The translations under genes and the position numbers were made by a program. Shown piece after piece: positions 61,822 through 64,000 of a DNA stretch of 64,000 nt (positions are counted from its first letter, which is position 1; each line of letters starts with the position of its first letter). The notes beneath the pieces are model-generated. The model did not search any database. It was not told the DNA's origin and saw only the letters and a list, made by a program, of their open reading frames with translations. This DNA is from CAWHMN01 sp051001135. Its GTDB lineage: Bacteria; Acidobacteriota; Terriglobia; Terriglobales; Acidobacteriaceae. Where the stretch lies: NCBI GenBank assembly GCA_051001135.1, contig JBPCNO010000048.1, forward strand, positions 1-64,000. The letters are read 5' to 3'.

Positions 61822-64000
61822 GTGTTTCGAGACCGAAGCGTCTCCGTTGCAAGATTGCAGTTCGTACCTGTTTTCGTGTTGATGTTTCTTTTCGGCTCTC
61901 TTTCTTCGTGCTTGCAGGCCCAGACGGGCCGAGTGCATGGCAGTGTTTCCGGTACGGTTACGGATACAAGCGGTGCCGCCATCGCCGGTGCGCACGTCAC
62001 TGTTTCGGCTCCGGACAAGACGACGGTGTACGACGCCACGGCAGGCCAGGATGGCGGCTTCGCCATCGCCGGCATCCCCAGCGGCACATACCGGATGGAG
62101 ATAAACGCGCCCGGATTCGCTCAGTACCGGAATGAATCGGTCGCCATTGCGGTCGGCCGCGACCTGCGCATCCATGCCCAACTCGCTCCGGCACAGGCCA
62201 GTCAGCACGTAACGGTCCAAGCGCGCGCGGAAGCGCTGGATACGTCGCAGACCTCGCCAGTCACCAACATCGACCGCGACCGCATCGAGGAACTGCCCAT
62301 CCCCAGCCGCAACTATCTCAGCTTCACGCTGCTCGCGCCAACTCTCACACCAGCCAACCCTGCGCTGGGAAGGCAAGTTCCAGCGACAGGGGAGGGCGGC
62401 TTCAGCGCCGGCGGTCTGCGCCCGTCCAGCAATGCACTATACATCGATGGCGTGGATGACAACGATGAACACACCGGCCTGAGCCGGACAGAGCTTTCGC
62501 CCGAGGCAATCAGCGATTTTCAGATTGTGAACCACGGATATGCCGCCGAGTCCGGCGGGGCTGCGGGCGGTTCGGTCGATGTTGAAACGCGCTCCGGAGC
62601 AAATGTGCAACATGGAGACGCTTTTCTCTTCGTACAGAACGGCGCTTTGAACGGGACGCCTCCGCTCCAACTTGTACCGCGCAAGCCAGACGAGAACCGG
62701 CTACGAGCAGGGCTCTCAACCGGCGGCCCAATCCAGCGGGACAAGCTCTTCTACTACCTAGCCGCGGAGCAGGAGCATGCGCGCGGCGAGGACGCGAACG
62801 ACTTTGGCGCGCAGCAAACCGCGGCCATCGACAGCGCCGTGCGGCAAACGGGTCCATTGCGCGGCTTTAGCTTGCAACAGGGCTTCTTTCCGACGATCAA
62901 CGAGGAGACGGAGCTCTCCGGACGGATCGACCGCTCCTTTCCGACAAACGCTCTCATGCTGCGCTATGCGCTCACCAACAACCGCTCCGTGAACGGCGCC
63001 TTCAACACCGACGATCTCTCCGACGCGAGCGCACGCGGCTCGGCCTTTTACAACGACAACAGTGTGAACGGATCGTGGAACGCCACCCTTTCGCCGCGGT
63101 TGCTCAATCAGCTTAGCTTTGAGATAGCCCGGCGCAGGGTGGCCCTGCGCACGGGGTCAGGGAATGGACCCGGAGTTCTGGTGGCCGGTATCGCGCAGTT
63201 TGGAACGCCCTATGCGGGCAATAGCCAGCGCTACGAAACGCATGTGGACGTGAATGATGACGTGATCCGGCAGTATGGAAAGCATCTCGTTCAAGCTGGC
63301 GTGGCTCTCAGCCACGTCGCTTTACGCGCCGCTAATCGTGACGGCTTCGGAGGGCTTTACGTTTTTCCGACTGTCGCCGCGCTCGCCAGCGGACAAGCAG
63401 ATTTCTACATCCAGAGCTTCGGCGATCCGAATACCAATTTCAGCGAACTTCGCAGCACGGCTTATGTTCAGGATCACTGGATACCCTTCAAGGGCCTTGT
63501 CCTGGACTACGGCTTGCGTTACGAGTACAACCGCCTGCCCGCATCGTTTCCCCAGGATGCGAGTAACCTTAGCCCTCGCTTTGGCTTCGCTTGGTCGCCG
63601 GATAAGGACTGGGTGGTCCGCGGTGGCTTCGGGGTCTTTTACGATCGTTACCTGCTCTCCACGATCAATCGCATCCGCGAGTTCGACGGCGTCCATGCTT
63701 CGCAGCAGATCGCCGAAGGAGATGCCGCCGCCGCACTCTACCGCTCCGGCCTCCAGCCCTCCGCGCCGCACGCAGGCATTGCCCCTAGCGTTTGGCGGCC
63801 GCAGCCACGCTTGGCCAATCCGTACACCGAGAGTGCCTCGTTCGGAATAGAACGCGCATTTGCTTCGCAGTGGACCGCCAGCGCTGAGTACCGCTTCGCC
63901 CGCGGAGTAAAAATGGGGCGCACGGTCAATGACAACCTGCTGCCGCCTGTGCATCTCACGTTGGACAACGCGGCACGTCTTGGCGTCCCAGCCCCCACGC
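61822..64000 (+). CDS. Oar-like TonB-dependent receptor, partial (3' end beyond window)
   Basis: The frame starts at GTG 61822 with AAGGG six bases upstream and stays open to the window edge (726 codons). A signal peptide (VPVFVLMFLFGSLSSCLQAQ) is followed by a carboxypeptidase-regulatory domain (GSVSGTVTDTSGAAIAGAHV), a plug domain with ALYIDGVDDNDEHTG and SDFQIVNHGYAAESGG, and barrel strands such as FYYLAAEQEHAR and LDYGLRYEYNRLP. It is a second outer membrane receptor of the type at 11111-14566, with unknown ligand. Confidence 0.88.
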   Translation, partial: MFRDRSVSVARLQFVPVFVLMFLFGSLSSCLQAQTGRVHGSVSGTVTDTSGAAIAGAHVTVSAPDKTTVYDATAGQDGGFAIAGIPSGTYRMEINAPGFAQYRNESVAIAVGRDLRIHAQLAPAQASQHVTVQARAEALDTSQTSPVTNIDRDRIEELPIPSRNYLSFTLLAPTLTPANPALGRQVPATGEGGFSAGGLRPSSNALYIDGVDDNDEHTGLSRTELSPEAISDFQIVNHGYAAESGGAAGGSVDVETRSGANVQHGDAFLFVQNGALNGTPPLQLVPRKPDENRLRAGLSTGGPIQRDKLFYYLAAEQEHARGEDANDFGAQQTAAIDSAVRQTGPLRGFSLQQGFFPTINEETELSGRIDRSFPTNALMLRYALTNNRSVNGAFNTDDLSDASARGSAFYNDNSVNGSWNATLSPRLLNQLSFEIARRRVALRTGSGNGPGVLVAGIAQFGTPYAGNSQRYETHVDVNDDVIRQYGKHLVQAGVALSHVALRAANRDGFGGLYVFPTVAALASGQADFYIQSFGDPNTNFSELRSTAYVQDHWIPFKGLVLDYGLRYEYNRLPASFPQDASNLSPRFGFAWSPDKDWVVRGGFGVFYDRYLLSTINRIREFDGVHASQQIAEGDAAAALYRSGLQPSAPHAGIAPSVWRPQPRLANPYTESASFGIERAFASQWTASAEYRFARGVKMGRTVNDNLLPPVHLTLDNAARLGVPAPT

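Overview
The window is about 60% GC and gene-dense. It looks like part of an Acidobacteriota chromosome, most likely class Terriglobia (Acidobacteriaceae-like). The best indicators are two very large Oar-like TonB-dependent receptors with an N-terminal carboxypeptidase-regulatory fold, many secreted proteins ending their signal peptides in AQ, a glutaminase/DUF4965-type exoenzyme, LpxD (Gram-negative outer membrane), and several YVTN-type beta-propellers. The organism assignment is inferred from gene style; there is no rRNA in the window. I see no prophage, CRISPR array or classical insertion sequence.

Layout. 0.1-0.9 kb: end of a cytochrome oxidase operon (subunit III). 1.3-4.3 kb: copper module csoR / 47-residue YHS protein / CopA-type ATPase. 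4.4-14.6 kb: a probable inositol-scavenging region. The + strand carries a 34-residue membrane peptide, a sugar-transporter-like DMT permease and myo-inositol oxygenase. The - strand carries an Oar-like receptor, a secreted PHP phosphoesterase, a secreted Ca-dependent PI-phospholipase C and a LarA-like nickel-pincer racemase. 14.7-25.4 kb: AsmA-like protein, glutathione peroxidase, NagB-like sugar-phosphate isomerase, an unusual M24 peptidase homologue, an RclC-like protein and a lactonase-like propeller opposite an OxyR-like LysR regulator, a response regulator-PAS protein and LpxD. 25.5-30 kb: tRNA nucleotidyltransferase/poly(A) polymerase with a histone-H1-like tail, tRNA-Ser(CGA) and a PBP4-like peptidase. 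30-34 kb: TetR-HlyD-ABC-ABC efflux operon with stop/start overlaps.

34-43.2 kb: two esterases, a Phd/PIN toxin-antitoxin pair, and a co-directional run of ATP-grasp ligase, YbdK/GCS2 carboxylate-amine ligase, M29-type aminopeptidase, a second ATP-grasp-like ligase and a small alarmone-hydrolase-like HD protein, then queG. This run looks like a pathway making (and trimming or hydrolysing) an unknown small amide or peptide, and is my best candidate for an undescribed system. 43.2-54 kb: cold-shock protein, SpoIIE phosphatase, secreted glutaminase with a LacI-type operator, beta-propeller lipoprotein, DAHP synthase, NTF2-like, Tat-exported ferritin-like and DinB proteins. 54.2-58.8 kb: ccmC-ccmD, small membrane proteins, FkbM methyltransferase, a tandemly duplicated REP-RAYT unit and a frameshifted methyltransferase. 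59-61.3 kb: groES-groEL with promoter, CIRCE-like operator and terminator. 61.8 kb to the end: a second TonB-dependent receptor cut by the window edge.

Starts were chosen from ribosome-binding sites, signal peptides and family-typical N-termini. All family calls come from reading motifs; no database search was run.
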